Assembly: GCF_900142565.1 (NCBI RefSeq)
Contig: NZ_FRBH01000005.1
Coordinates: 248,001-312,000 of the forward strand
Origin: Chishuiella changwenlii
GTDB taxonomy: Bacteria > Bacteroidota > Bacteroidia > Flavobacteriales > Weeksellaceae
Direction of reading: 5' to 3'
DNA: 64,000 nucleotides
In this document: positions 8,908 to 17,323 of the stretch, piece by piece
Position numbering within the stretch: position 1 is the stretch's first letter
Layout of the letters: every line of letters starts with the position of its first letter
Position numbers and translations under genes: made by a program
Notes under the pieces: generated by a model
What the model saw: the letters and a program-made list of their open reading frames with translations, nothing else
What the model was told of the DNA's origin: nothing
Database searches by the model: none

Positions 8908-11316
8908 TTATAAGAAGTTTAGATTTATCGTTAGTTTTAAATGGAGGTTATCTTGAAATTTTTGTTCTGAATAAGCACCTAAACGATAGAATAAACCAAC
9001 TCCAAAAGTTTTAAATAAGATATTGTTTACCTCAATTCCTGTTTCGTGATAATATCGATTAAGCGTTTTGAAATTTAGATTTTGATGATCTTCTCTATTT
9101 TTCATATCTCCCAACACTCCACGGTAAACAAACTGTGGTAAAATGATTTTGTTTCCGACTTTTACTCCTGCAAAAATGTGTTTGATTTGAAACGAAACAA
9201 ATCGATCCGAATAAAACTCTCCTGGAAGCATTGTTTCGAAATTAGAAATTCCTGCCAATCCAAAGTTTAAGAAATCATTTCGCTTAGAATTTCCATTTCC
9301 TTCAAACAAGTTCATTAAAGGCATTTTTCCTTCTGTAAGTCCTGCATTAATATTAATGTTTGATTTTCCTAATTTAGAATCCACAACATCAAAATAAGAA
9401 ACATTGAAACGAATTGGGTCATAATCAGAATTAAAAATATCCCAATACTTTGTTACTGTTGCATAAATAACAGATTTACCACTATTTACAGTTACTCTTC
9501 CGTAAGGCGTTCTAATAAATTTATCTTTTGGTGCAAAACGAATAGACAATTGTGTATTGTATAAATTAAACCAATCATTTCTACCTAAAAAAGCATAATC
9601 AAATTCTGCTTTTTGTTTCTCATAATTTGCAGATAAATTAAAGGTTACATTTTTAAAAATATCTTGCTCATAACCAAAAGAGTATTTTTTATAAGAGAAA
9701 TATTCGCGGTTATAAATATTACTAAATGTATTGTTTACAAGGCTTGTATAATTGGATTGTAATAGAATTGGCATTCTTCCTGAAGCAGAAACATCTTGAC
9801 TGTATTTTGCGAATAAACGACCAGAATATGGTTTGTTTACAAAATAATCTCCTCCAAAACCATATTTAAATGTTTTGTCTTTAAATCCATAAGCAGTGTA
9901 CGCATTTAATGAAAATTTTTCGCTAAAATTTTCATTTGTATTAAAAGCTCCACCTAATCTGAAACCTTCGTAATCGTTAAATGCTAGAATCTTAGTTAAA
10001 TCTAAATCAACCTTTCCTAAAGATAATTTTCCTCCAGAATTTAAGATTCGCATTAATCTAGCTTGCTGATTTAATTTATATTTATCACCAATACTATCAA
10101 TCTTTGTATATGTATTTCTTTCTTTATTTGATAATGATGTATCTCTGTAATCTTCCATTACATTGTCCCATTTCTTATCGTCCATATTTCCGAAAGAAAT
10201 TTCGTCTTCATAACCTAAAAACTCGTTACGTTTAAAATGTGCTGGATTTTTAATATCCTTGAAATTCGTTTCAAGATTAATCCAAATTTTTTCTTTTTTA
10301 TCGATAAACTCTGATCCTGTTAGCTGTTCCGTAAATTTAAAGTTACCAGCTTCCATTCTATATTTTTGTTGATTTGGAACCCAAGCACCGTTATTCAGTT
10401 TCCAATCTGCCTCTAACTCTGCAATATAGTTAGTGCTTATATTCTCTCCTTCAAATTTTATTAATGCACTCGTTTTATCATCAATCCAAAGTGTTCCCTT
10501 TATTTGACGTTTATCTGTCTTTACAGATGGGAAAAAAGTAACCATTGCTGTTTTTCTTCCATCTATGTAAACATCTTCTTTAAAACCATAACGGTATTGT
10601 ACTAAACCTTCTTTGCTTAAGGGATTTACAATTCCCTTAAAGAAGAAATTAATCTGCTCTTTATCAAAATTAAACGCAACTGGTTGCATTGCTAAATATT
10701 CGTACAATGGCGAACGAATACCAGAAATACGAGAAGATTGTACAATATTTTTAAGACCTAATCTTTTAGATATTTTATGATCCATTGCTCTTTCTCCTAA
10801 AAATAAATGGCTGTTATCTAACAATCTTTTCCATTGATTGTTAACCGAATCTTTATGATTTTTTGGATTTAGAATATAAGGAATTGAATCGTTATTTATT
10901 GTACTCCAAAATTTTGTATACGATTTTAAGAAGATATTCCCTTCGTTTCTTATTGAATTTTTGGATTGATTTTTAATTACTTTTTTAATGATATTTCGAC
11001 CAACAGAATCGTTAGTTGTAAATATAACCTCATCTAGATTAATATAAGATGGTTTCATTTTAACTTCGATTACTCTTTTATCTCGAAGCTGAACTTTTTC
11101 AGAGAAATAACCATTTTTAATAATCTCAACAAAATGAATAGAATCTTCTACATCAAACTCCCCTATCTCATCTGTCTGACCCAAAAATTGTTTATTATTA
11201 TAAATATTAGCTCCAGTTAATCTAAAGTCATCTTGCGCATCAAAAACTTTAAGTTTTGTTTGGCTAAATAACGTAATTGATATAAAGAAGTTAAGTAAAA
11301 ATATAGAATTCTTCAT
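8908..11316 (-). CDS. Outer-membrane protein, carboxypeptidase-regulatory-like domain plus DUF5686 barrel
   Basis: 802 residues. The signal peptide ends near FSQT. A CarboxypepD_reg-like beta-sandwich follows (about 20-90, GANIYNNKQFLGQTDEIGEFD). A large DUF5686 region begins with EVIFTTNDSVGRNIIKK, and the remainder alternates aromatic and glycine-rich strands down to a C-terminal Phe-Leu (LTINLNFL), as in outer-membrane barrels. Family members resemble TonB-receptor-associated or BamA-like barrels, but no substrate is known. It lies upstream of the MORN lipoprotein in a two-gene operon. It has no TonB-plug domain, so I do not call it a TonB receptor. Confidence 0.85.
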   Translation of the reverse strand: MKNSIFLLNFFISITLFSQTKLKVFDAQDDFRLTGANIYNNKQFLGQTDEIGEFDVEDSIHFVEIIKNGYFSEKVQLRDKRVIEVKMKPSYINLDEVIFTTNDSVGRNIIKKVIKNQSKNSIRNEGNIFLKSYTKFWSTINNDSIPYILNPKNHKDSVNNQWKRLLDNSHLFLGERAMDHKISKRLGLKNIVQSSRISGIRSPLYEYLAMQPVAFNFDKEQINFFFKGIVNPLSKEGLVQYRYGFKEDVYIDGRKTAMVTFFPSVKTDKRQIKGTLWIDDKTSALIKFEGENISTNYIAELEADWKLNNGAWVPNQQKYRMEAGNFKFTEQLTGSEFIDKKEKIWINLETNFKDIKNPAHFKRNEFLGYEDEISFGNMDDKKWDNVMEDYRDTSLSNKERNTYTKIDSIGDKYKLNQQARLMRILNSGGKLSLGKVDLDLTKILAFNDYEGFRLGGAFNTNENFSEKFSLNAYTAYGFKDKTFKYGFGGDYFVNKPYSGRLFAKYSQDVSASGRMPILLQSNYTSLVNNTFSNIYNREYFSYKKYSFGYEQDIFKNVTFNLSANYEKQKAEFDYAFLGRNDWFNLYNTQLSIRFAPKDKFIRTPYGRVTVNSGKSVIYATVTKYWDIFNSDYDPIRFNVSYFDVVDSKLGKSNININAGLTEGKMPLMNLFEGNGNSKRNDFLNFGLAGISNFETMLPGEFYSDRFVSFQIKHIFAGVKVGNKIILPQFVYRGVLGDMKNREDHQNLNFKTLNRYYHETGIEVNNILFKTFGVGLFYRLGAYSEQKFQDNLHLKLTINLNFL

Positions 11317-11339
11317 TTATTAAAATTGTTATGCAAATA

Positions 11340-11367
11340 AATAAAAAAAGCAGCGAAACGCTGCTTT
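11340..11367. terminator. Terminator of pyrH-frr
   Basis: AAAGCAGCG (11347-11355), loop AAA, CGCTGCTTT (11359-11367): a perfect 9-base stem. The A run before it gives the minus-strand U tract; A/T-rich sequence on the other side could also work in reverse. It separates frr from the DUF5686 operon. Confidence 0.88.
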
Positions 11368-11390
11368 AAAAAAATATTTTTTTTGAAAGA

Positions 11391-11945
11391 TTATACTTTC
11401 ATTATTTCAGCCTCTTTTTTAGCCAAAGATTCCTCTAATTTTTTAGAGAATTTATCTGTTAATCCTTGAACACGAGTTTCATAATCTTTTACCATATCTT
11501 CAGAAGCTTCCTTCACATTTTTAAGTGCTGTGTTAGCATCTTTACGGGCATTACGAATAGAAACTTTTGCATTTTCCATATCGGCTTTCGCCATTTTTAC
11601 TAATTCTTTTCTGCGCTCTTCTGTAACAGGAGGAATACTAATAATAATTGTATCTCCATTATTAGAAGGTGCAAAACCTAAATTAGCATTAATAATTGCT
11701 TTCTCTATTTCGTAGATTAAATTCTTTTCCCACGGTTGAATACTTAAAGTCATTGCATCTGGTGTATTAACGTTAGCAATTTGACTTAACGGTGTTAAAC
11801 TTCCGTAATAATCAACACGAACTGAACTTAACATTGCAGGAGTAGCTTTACCTGCTCTTAATTTATCAAATGCTATATCTAAGTGTTCTACACTACCTTG
11901 CATTTGCTCTTTAGTTGTTTCTAAGATTAAATCTAATTCTTCCAT
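11391..11945 (-). CDS. frr: Ribosome recycling factor
   Basis: 184 residues, the full family length. With EF-G it splits post-termination ribosomes. Conserved features are the region LDKLRAGKATPAML-like near residues 25-40, TPLSQIANV, the IPPVTEERRKEL hinge-helix signature, and VSIRNARKDAN in the long C-terminal helical arm. It starts 7 bases after the pyrH stop, the classic pyrH-frr pairing. A terminator follows. Confidence 0.97.
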   Translation of the reverse strand: MEELDLILETTKEQMQGSVEHLDIAFDKLRAGKATPAMLSSVRVDYYGSLTPLSQIANVNTPDAMTLSIQPWEKNLIYEIEKAIINANLGFAPSNNGDTIIISIPPVTEERRKELVKMAKADMENAKVSIRNARKDANTALKNVKEASEDMVKDYETRVQGLTDKFSKKLEESLAKKEAEIMKV

Positions 11946-11952
11946 CTGGGAT

Positions 11953-12663
11953 TTAATTATTTGTTACTAGAGTACCTACGTTTTCTCCTAATATTAATTT
12001 CTTTAGATTACCACTTGTATTCATATCAAATACAATAATTGGTAAATTATTTTCTTCACTTAAAGTAAAAGCAGTCATATCCATTACTTTTAAGTTTTTA
12101 TCATATACTTCTTGATATGAAATTGTATCAAATTTTTCTGCCGTTGGGTCTTTTTCTGGATCAGCTGTGTAAATACCATCTACACGAGTTCCTTTTAAAA
12201 TTACGTCAGCTTGTGTTTCTATTGCTCTTAAAACAGCTGCTGTATCTGTTGTAAAGTAAGGGTTTCCTGTTCCTGCTCCAAAGATAACAACTCTTCCTTT
12301 TTCTAAATGACGTGTTGCTCTTCTTTTAATAAAAGGTTCTGCAATCTGCTCCATACGAATAGCTGTCTGTAAACGAGTATTTACGCCTACTTCTTCTAAA
12401 GCACCTTGCAATGCCATACTATTTATAACAGTTGCTAACATTCCCATGTAATCACCTTGTACACGGTCCATTCCTGATGCAACTCCTTGAACACCTCTAA
12501 AAATATTACCTCCTCCGATTACGATTGCGACTTCACAATCAAGGTCTGCTACTTCTTTAATTTGTTGTGCATATTGTTTCAGCATATTAGGATCTATTCC
12601 ATATTGTAAATCTCCCATTAATGCTTCACCACTCAATTTAAGTAATATTCTTTTGTATTTCAT
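11953..12663 (-). CDS. pyrH: Uridylate kinase
   Basis: Hexameric UMP kinase of the amino-acid-kinase fold (236 residues), making UDP from UMP and [13 protein letters not shown] (near 7-16), IGGGNIFRG (49-57) and the TDTAAVLRA segment are the nucleotide-binding signatures; [13 protein letters not shown] is the characteristic loop. It is upstream of frr, and a -7-like box (12686-12693) lies in the 51-base gap after tatD, so pyrH-frr may have a promoter of its own. Confidence 0.97.
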   Translation of the reverse strand: MKYKRILLKLSGEALMGDLQYGIDPNMLKQYAQQIKEVADLDCEVAIVIGGGNIFRGVQGVASGMDRVQGDYMGMLATVINSMALQGALEEVGVNTRLQTAIRMEQIAEPFIKRRATRHLEKGRVVIFGAGTGNPYFTTDTAAVLRAIETQADVILKGTRVDGIYTADPEKDPTAEKFDTISYQEVYDKNLKVMDMTAFTLSEENNLPIIVFDMNTSGNLKKLILGENVGTLVTNN

Positions 12664-12685
12664 TTTGTAAAAAGGTTTTCTTTTG

Positions 12686-12693
12686 CAAATATA
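12686..12693 (-). promoter_or_regulatory. Candidate -7 box for pyrH-frr
   Basis: TATATTTG on the minus strand, 22 bases before the pyrH ATG, with no good -33 element at the usual spacing. Confidence 0.4.
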
Positions 12694-12714
12694 ATTTTTC
12701 TATTCCGAATTATC

Positions 12715-13482
12715 CTAACGTTCAAAAATGTCTAGTGCATTTTTTGTTGTAATTTCTGCTATTTCTGTCGGTGTTAATCTATAAATATCGACTAATTTCT
12801 CGCAAACATAGCTTAAATAACTACTTTCGTTTCTTTTTCCTCTAAATGGAACTGGTGCTAAATAAGGCGAATCTGTTTCTAAAACGATGTTTTTTATATC
12901 AAAATCATTCAAAAACTGATCTATTTTTCCATTCTTAAATGTTACAACTCCACCAATACCTAATTTTAAATTAAAATCTATGGCACGTTGAGCATCTTCT
13001 TTTGTTCCTGAAAAACAATGAAAAATACCAAAAAGTTTTTCATCTTTCACCTCTTCTAAGACATCAAAAACTTCATTAAAAGCATCACGACAATGAATAA
13101 CGATTGGAAGATTTTTTTCTTTTGCCCATTCTATTTGTAATTTAAAAGCATCTTGTTGTTCTTTTAAATAAGCTTTTTCCCAGTATAAGTCAATTCCAAT
13201 TTCACCAATTGCTTTAAATGGTCTTTTATCTATCCATTCTTTTACATGCGCCATTTCCATTTCTAAAGTATCTGAATGAACAGAACATGGATGTAAGCCC
13301 ATCATCGCAAACATTTCATTTGGATAATTAGCCTCTAAAACTAACATTCTATCCGTATAAGAATGATCGATTGCTGGTAAATAAAATCGTTCTATTCCAT
13401 TTTGTTTAGCACGTAAAACAACTTCATCTATATCGTTTTCAAATTGTTCCGAATATAGATGTGTATGTGTATCAATTAACAT
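12715..13482 (-). CDS. tatD: TatD-family metal-dependent DNase
   Basis: 255-residue TIM-barrel hydrolase of the TatD family. Metal-site residues are visible in order: DTHTHLY (His6, His8), GEIGIDLYW (Glu), VIHCRDAF (His), FHCFSG (His) and LETDSPYL (Asp). Family members are 3'-5' exonucleases with possible roles in DNA repair or nucleic acid turnover; the protein-export link of the name is historical. Its ATG overlaps the stop codon of the GSCFA gene by one base (TAATG), implying translational coupling. Confidence 0.93.
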   Translation of the reverse strand: MLIDTHTHLYSEQFENDIDEVVLRAKQNGIERFYLPAIDHSYTDRMLVLEANYPNEMFAMMGLHPCSVHSDTLEMEMAHVKEWIDKRPFKAIGEIGIDLYWEKAYLKEQQDAFKLQIEWAKEKNLPIVIHCRDAFNEVFDVLEEVKDEKLFGIFHCFSGTKEDAQRAIDFNLKLGIGGVVTFKNGKIDQFLNDFDIKNIVLETDSPYLAPVPFRGKRNESSYLSYVCEKLVDIYRLTPTEIAEITTKNALDIFER

Positions 13483-14462
13483 TATATAATTTTTGATTGT
13501 AAAAATTCTTTTTCTTGCTCAAAATCAATCGTATTTCCTTTTTCTATTTCTTCAATCATTGCAATTATTTTTTTTAGAAATTTTTGATGACTTTCAGAAG
13601 TTTCATTAAAAGGACGATGGTGAAGAGCGGATTGTATTTTATTTATTTTCTGAATAATTGTTTGGGTAGATGAATTAAAAAATGTTTCTCCAAATTTTTC
13701 CCAAATATAATCAACTGCTTGTTCTGTCGGATGAATCATATCTTCTTTAAAGAAACGATAATCACGAAGATCATCTAAAATTAATTCATAAGAAGGAAAA
13801 TAATCAACTTGCTTGTAATTTAAATTTAATTGATACAAAGCATCAAGTAATCTTGCTTTACTTACATTATTCTCTGTTATTCCATCTTTTATATGTCGAA
13901 CAGGACTTACAGTTGTAATAATTTTTATCGTAGGATTTAATTGAATTAAATCTTCGACAATTAAACTTAAAGCATTGTAATTGTCTTCTGTAGATAGTAA
14001 TGTTTTATCAAATTGCTTTGCTTCTACTTTATGGCAATTTGCGACAATTTTATTTTCTGAAGATAAATTATAAACCCAAGATGTTCCTAAGGTTATCATT
14101 ATAACATCGCACGAATGTATAAAATGATGAACTTCTTTAATTGTGGAATTTAAATGTTCAACAACTTTTTCTTTAGAAAGTGCATTAAACGATGAATGTA
14201 CATCGAAACAGAAAAATTGTTCTCCGTTTTGATGTACATCTATTTCTTTATAATATTCTTCAGAAATACTTCTTCTTATTAAATTCTGAATGGATAGTGC
14301 ATTAAAAATTGTCCCGAATGGATTTATTAATCCATTAAATTTTGAATAAAGCAAACGATTTCCTATTTCATCTGAAAAACAAGAACCAATGGTTAATATT
14401 TTTTGTTGATGATTAATTTTTTCATCGGATGGTGAAATTTGGAAAGTCGTTCTAAATTGCAT
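13482..14462 (-). CDS. GSCFA-domain protein (SGNH-like putative hydrolase)
   Basis: 326 residues. The name-giving motif reads GSCFS here (near residues 27-31, TIGSCFSDEIGNRLL), followed by GLINPFGTIFNALSI and VIMITLGTSWVY, then DYFPSYELILDDLRDYRFFKEDMIHPTE. The Gly-Ser start and the late Asp-x-x-His-like EDMIHP resemble block I and block V of SGNH esterases, so a hydrolase is likely, but substrate and pathway are unknown. It lies between the prenyl synthase (5-base gap) and tatD (1-base overlap) in what looks like one minus-strand transcript. Confidence 0.85.
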   Translation of the reverse strand: MQFRTTFQISPSDEKINHQQKILTIGSCFSDEIGNRLLYSKFNGLINPFGTIFNALSIQNLIRRSISEEYYKEIDVHQNGEQFFCFDVHSSFNALSKEKVVEHLNSTIKEVHHFIHSCDVIMITLGTSWVYNLSSENKIVANCHKVEAKQFDKTLLSTEDNYNALSLIVEDLIQLNPTIKIITTVSPVRHIKDGITENNVSKARLLDALYQLNLNYKQVDYFPSYELILDDLRDYRFFKEDMIHPTEQAVDYIWEKFGETFFNSSTQTIIQKINKIQSALHHRPFNETSESHQKFLKKIIAMIEEIEKGNTIDFEQEKEFLQSKII

Positions 14463-14467
14463 TTTTT

Positions 14468-15439
14468 TTATCCTTGACGATCAATTAGTACCTCACTCAA
14501 TTCTCTTAAATGTACTTTTCTTTCTTCTGGAACATCTATTTCATCTAAGAATTTGTGTGCCTTATTAGTAAATTCTCTAATTAACATAGAAAGCTTTTTA
14601 TTTACATTTAACTTTCTAAATAATTTTTCTACAGCGTAAATTTTATCAATATTATCTGTGTTCGAATTATACCAATATAATAATTCTTCTTTTTGTTCTT
14701 CGTTTGCTGCTTCTAATGCAGAGATGTAAAGAATAGTCTTTTTATTTTCAAAAATATCACCAGCATGTTTTTTACCTAAATGCTCTAAACTTCCAAAGAC
14801 ATCTAAATAATCATCTTTTAATTGATAAGCAATTCCTAGATTTAAACCGTATTGATATAGTTTATCTGCCTCTTCTTCTTTTGCTCCTGCTATAATTGCA
14901 CCCAATTTTAATGCTGCACCAAGTAAAACACTTGTTTTAAGAGAAATCATGTTAATGTATTCTTCATACGTAACATTTAATCTTGTCTCATAATTCACAT
15001 CAAATTGTTGTCCTTCACAAACCTCAATTGCTGTCTGAGAAAATAATTGTGTACAACGTTTAAAAAGTACTGGTTCTAAATCTTCTAAAAATTGATAAGC
15101 TCTTACCAACATTGCATCTCCTGAAAGAATTGCTGTATTTACACCATATTTTTCGTGAACAGTCATTTTACTTCTTCTTAAAGAAGCATTGTCCATAATA
15201 TCATCGTGCATTAAAGAAAAATTATGAAAAAATTCTATCGCAAGTGATGGTTTTAGTGATTCTTTGATTTCTCCACCAAATAAATCTGTTCCTAACAAAG
15301 TTAGAATTGGACGAATTCTTTTTCCACCAATGTTTAAGATATAGTCCATTGGTTCATATAATTCTTCTGGCGAGTTAGAAAATGGATTTTCATTTATTGT
15401 TTTGGATACTAATTCGTGAAATTTATCAAAAGAATGCAT
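14468..15439 (-). CDS. Polyprenyl (farnesyl/geranylgeranyl-type) diphosphate synthase
   Basis: Trans-isoprenyl diphosphate synthase. The first aspartate-rich motif is DDIMD (LMHDDIMDNASLRR) and the second is DDYLD (YQLKDDYLDVFG). GGKRIRPIL, with the substrate-binding Lys and Arg residues, is also present. I place the start at the ATG complementary to 15437-15439 (MHSFDKF). An upstream in-frame TTG at 15470-15472 lies inside a TATATTTG -7 box, so it would not be transcribed from that promoter. Chain length cannot be read with certainty; a short-chain product would complement the IspB-type gene at 50505. Confidence 0.9.
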   Translation of the reverse strand: MHSFDKFHELVSKTINENPFSNSPEELYEPMDYILNIGGKRIRPILTLLGTDLFGGEIKESLKPSLAIEFFHNFSLMHDDIMDNASLRRSKMTVHEKYGVNTAILSGDAMLVRAYQFLEDLEPVLFKRCTQLFSQTAIEVCEGQQFDVNYETRLNVTYEEYINMISLKTSVLLGAALKLGAIIAGAKEEEADKLYQYGLNLGIAYQLKDDYLDVFGSLEHLGKKHAGDIFENKKTILYISALEAANEEQKEELLYWYNSNTDNIDKIYAVEKLFRKLNVNKKLSMLIREFTNKAHKFLDEIDVPEERKVHLRELSEVLIDRQG

Positions 15440-15469
15440 AGTTCGATTTTTGTAAAAATTAAGTTTGAG

Positions 15470-15477
15470 CAAATATA
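15470..15477 (-). promoter_or_regulatory. Candidate -7 box for the prenyl synthase gene
   Basis: TATATTTG on the minus strand, 30 bases before the chosen ATG. It overlaps the alternative TTG start, which helps to decide the start. The -33 position is poor. Confidence 0.45.
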
Positions 15478-15478
15478 A

Positions 15479-15976
15479 TTAAGAATGATTGATTTTAGGT
15501 TGTTTTATCGTTTTTTTGAAAAATTGAAAAAACTCATTCCCTACAATTCCATATAAAATAAACTGTCCAATGATTGCTAAAATAAAAAGCAGATGCGTAT
15601 GTTGTAGAAGATAATAAATATTTTCTACAGCTATTATCGACCAAAGGTAAGATGACGCAATTACTAATAATAAAGCATTTAGACGAAATATAATTGTTTT
15701 ATTAAGCTTATATGTCATTAAGTGAATTATAAAAGATCCTAAATAAGTATAAGAAAGAACTTCAAAAAATTCTTTCAAATCAAATTGATAAGAAAATAAC
15801 TCAAAATAATCATGAAAACGAGCTTGTAAAAAAACTTGAGGAAATAATTGATGCAATTGATTTATCGCAAAAAATAAAACAAGATTTATAGACAAAACAA
15901 TTGTAAATTGATCTTTAAAGTTATCTATAAACATCAAATAATAATCAATTTTTGATAATGACTTTTTCTTTTTCAT
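15479..15976 (-). CDS. Hypothetical membrane protein with four helices
   Basis: 165 residues that I do not recognise. A basic start (MKKKKSLSK) is followed by hydrophobic segments at about 24-43, 70-88, 95-113 and 127-147 and a basic tail (KKTIKQPKINHS), consistent with both ends in the cytosol. The many Tyr, Phe and Leu residues are typical of flavobacterial membrane proteins. It lies 4 bases after the luciferase-like gene, so the two are likely cotranscribed; this gives no clear hint of function. Confidence 0.7.
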   Translation of the reverse strand: MKKKKSLSKIDYYLMFIDNFKDQFTIVLSINLVLFFAINQLHQLFPQVFLQARFHDYFELFSYQFDLKEFFEVLSYTYLGSFIIHLMTYKLNKTIIFRLNALLLVIASSYLWSIIAVENIYYLLQHTHLLFILAIIGQFILYGIVGNEFFQFFKKTIKQPKINHS

Positions 15977-15980
15977 TTAA

Positions 15981-16979
15981 TTAGCGAAATAAATCACTTA
16001 AAATTTGATACGATTTTCTTTTCGCTTTTTGATCGAAAATATTAGTCGATACCATTATTTCATTCACTTTAGATTCTTCTATAAAATCACTAAAACTTTG
16101 TGCTAATGTATTTTTACAACCAATAAATGATAAAGCAGTCATGCCTTTCAACATATACTTTTGTTCTGGTGAAGCTACTTCTAATTCAGTTTTCTCTGGT
16201 GGTACAACCGCTTGTCTTTTATCGATAATGATATTTAAAAAACTTTGAAACATCGACATCGATAAGTAATGTGCTTCTTCATCTGTATCAGCAGCAATAA
16301 CATTTACACAAGCAATTGTGTAAGGTTTATCTAAATAAACTGATGGTTTAAAATGTGAACGATAAATTTCTACAGCATTATAAAATTGTTGAGGAGCAAA
16401 ATGACCTGCAAATGCATAAGGCAATCCCAATTTAGCAGCTAAGAAAGCAGAATCTGTACTAGAACCTAAAATATAAAGAGGTACATTAGCTCCTTCTCCA
16501 GGTATAGCTCTAACTTTACTAGTATTGTTTTCTAAACTAAAATATTGTTGAAGTTTATTAATTTCATCTTCAAAATTATAGTGCATAAAATTTTCTCCTC
16601 TTCGTAAGATAGATGCAGTTAATTGATCTGTTCCTGGAGCTCGCCCAAGTCCTAAATCTATTCTATCTGGATATAGTGCATCTAAAGTACCAAATTGTTC
16701 TGCAATAGAAAGTGTTGTATGATTAGGTAACATTACACCTCCAGAACCAACTTTAATTTTTGAAGTTCCACCAGCAACATAACCAATTAAAATTGAAGTT
16801 GCTGCGCTTAATACATTTGGCATATTATGGTGTTCTGATAACCAATAACGTGAATAACCTAAATCTTCTACAAATTTTGCATTTGCCAATGTATTTTTAA
16901 ATGTTTCGTTTTGGCTTTCTCCTTCTCTTACATAAGCCAAATCTAACACTGAATATTTTATATTTTTAAATTTTTCCAT
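15981..16979 (-). CDS. LLM-class flavin-dependent oxidoreductase (luciferase-like)
   Basis: 332-residue TIM-barrel protein of the bacterial luciferase family, using FMN. Family marks are GYSRYWLSEHHNMPNVLSAA (near 40-59), KVGSGGVMLPNHTTLSIAEQFGTLDALYPDRIDLGLGRAPGTD-type sequence around 76-118, and YILGSSTDSA. The EHH and GLGRAPG motifs match the YhbW/MsnO8-like subgroup. The substrate is unknown; light production is not implied, as the LuxB partner and lux genes are absent. Its leader carries a terminator-like hairpin at 17022-17057. Confidence 0.88.
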   Translation of the reverse strand: MEKFKNIKYSVLDLAYVREGESQNETFKNTLANAKFVEDLGYSRYWLSEHHNMPNVLSAATSILIGYVAGGTSKIKVGSGGVMLPNHTTLSIAEQFGTLDALYPDRIDLGLGRAPGTDQLTASILRRGENFMHYNFEDEINKLQQYFSLENNTSKVRAIPGEGANVPLYILGSSTDSAFLAAKLGLPYAFAGHFAPQQFYNAVEIYRSHFKPSVYLDKPYTIACVNVIAADTDEEAHYLSMSMFQSFLNIIIDKRQAVVPPEKTELEVASPEQKYMLKGMTALSFIGCKNTLAQSFSDFIEESKVNEIMVSTNIFDQKAKRKSYQILSDLFR

Positions 16980-17021
16980 TGTTGTAATTATTCTACTAAA
17001 TTACGAATAAAATACAACGCA

Positions 17022-17057
17022 TAAAAAATCCCCTAGAATTTATAACTCTGAGGATTT
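17022..17057 (-). promoter_or_regulatory. Terminator-like hairpin in the leader of the luciferase-like gene
   Basis: On the minus strand, AAATCCTC (17057-17050) pairs with GGGGATTT (17033-17026) with one G-U pair, followed by a U-rich stretch. It lies 43 bases before the ATG at 16979 with no gene upstream on that strand, so it could be an attenuator or a chance structure. Confidence 0.35.
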
Positions 17058-17194
17058 CTTAACAAACTACTGGTCGAGGTTGATACAAAAATTCTAGGTT
17101 TATAAAATTTTCTTAGGTTTGGTTAGTAAATTCTAGATTAGTTAGTAATTTCTTATACAAAAATAGAGCAGTTAGGGTTTGGAACTTAATTTTT

Positions 17195-17218
17195 GGGGTG
17201 GACATTGGGGTGGACATT
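17195..17218. repeat. Perfect tandem duplication of a GC-rich 12-mer
   Basis: GGGGTGGACATT occurs twice head to tail (17195-17206, 17207-17218) and stands out sharply from the AT-rich intergenic sequence (16980-17260). It lies 28 bases before a -7-like box (17246-17253). Confidence 0.9.
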
Positions 17219-17245
17219 TTTTATTCAACTGAATATCAATTGTTT

Positions 17246-17253
17246 TAGTTTTG
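17246..17253 (+). promoter_or_regulatory. Candidate -7 box for the TPR-HTH regulator
   Basis: TAGTTTTG fits TAnnTTTG. A start of transcription near 17259 would leave the ATG at 17261 without a leader and the ATG at 17324 with about 64 bases of leader. Confidence 0.4.
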
Positions 17254-17323
17254 TGATTTAATGAAAATTATATTACTTTTTTTTCCAATTATTATATTTT
17301 TAAAATTATATTTGGAAAATATT

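Noticed and set aside
15981-16979. Possible bioluminescence locus
   Set aside because: The gene is a luciferase-family flavin oxidoreductase of the YhbW-like group; no second luciferase subunit or fatty-acid reductase genes are present.
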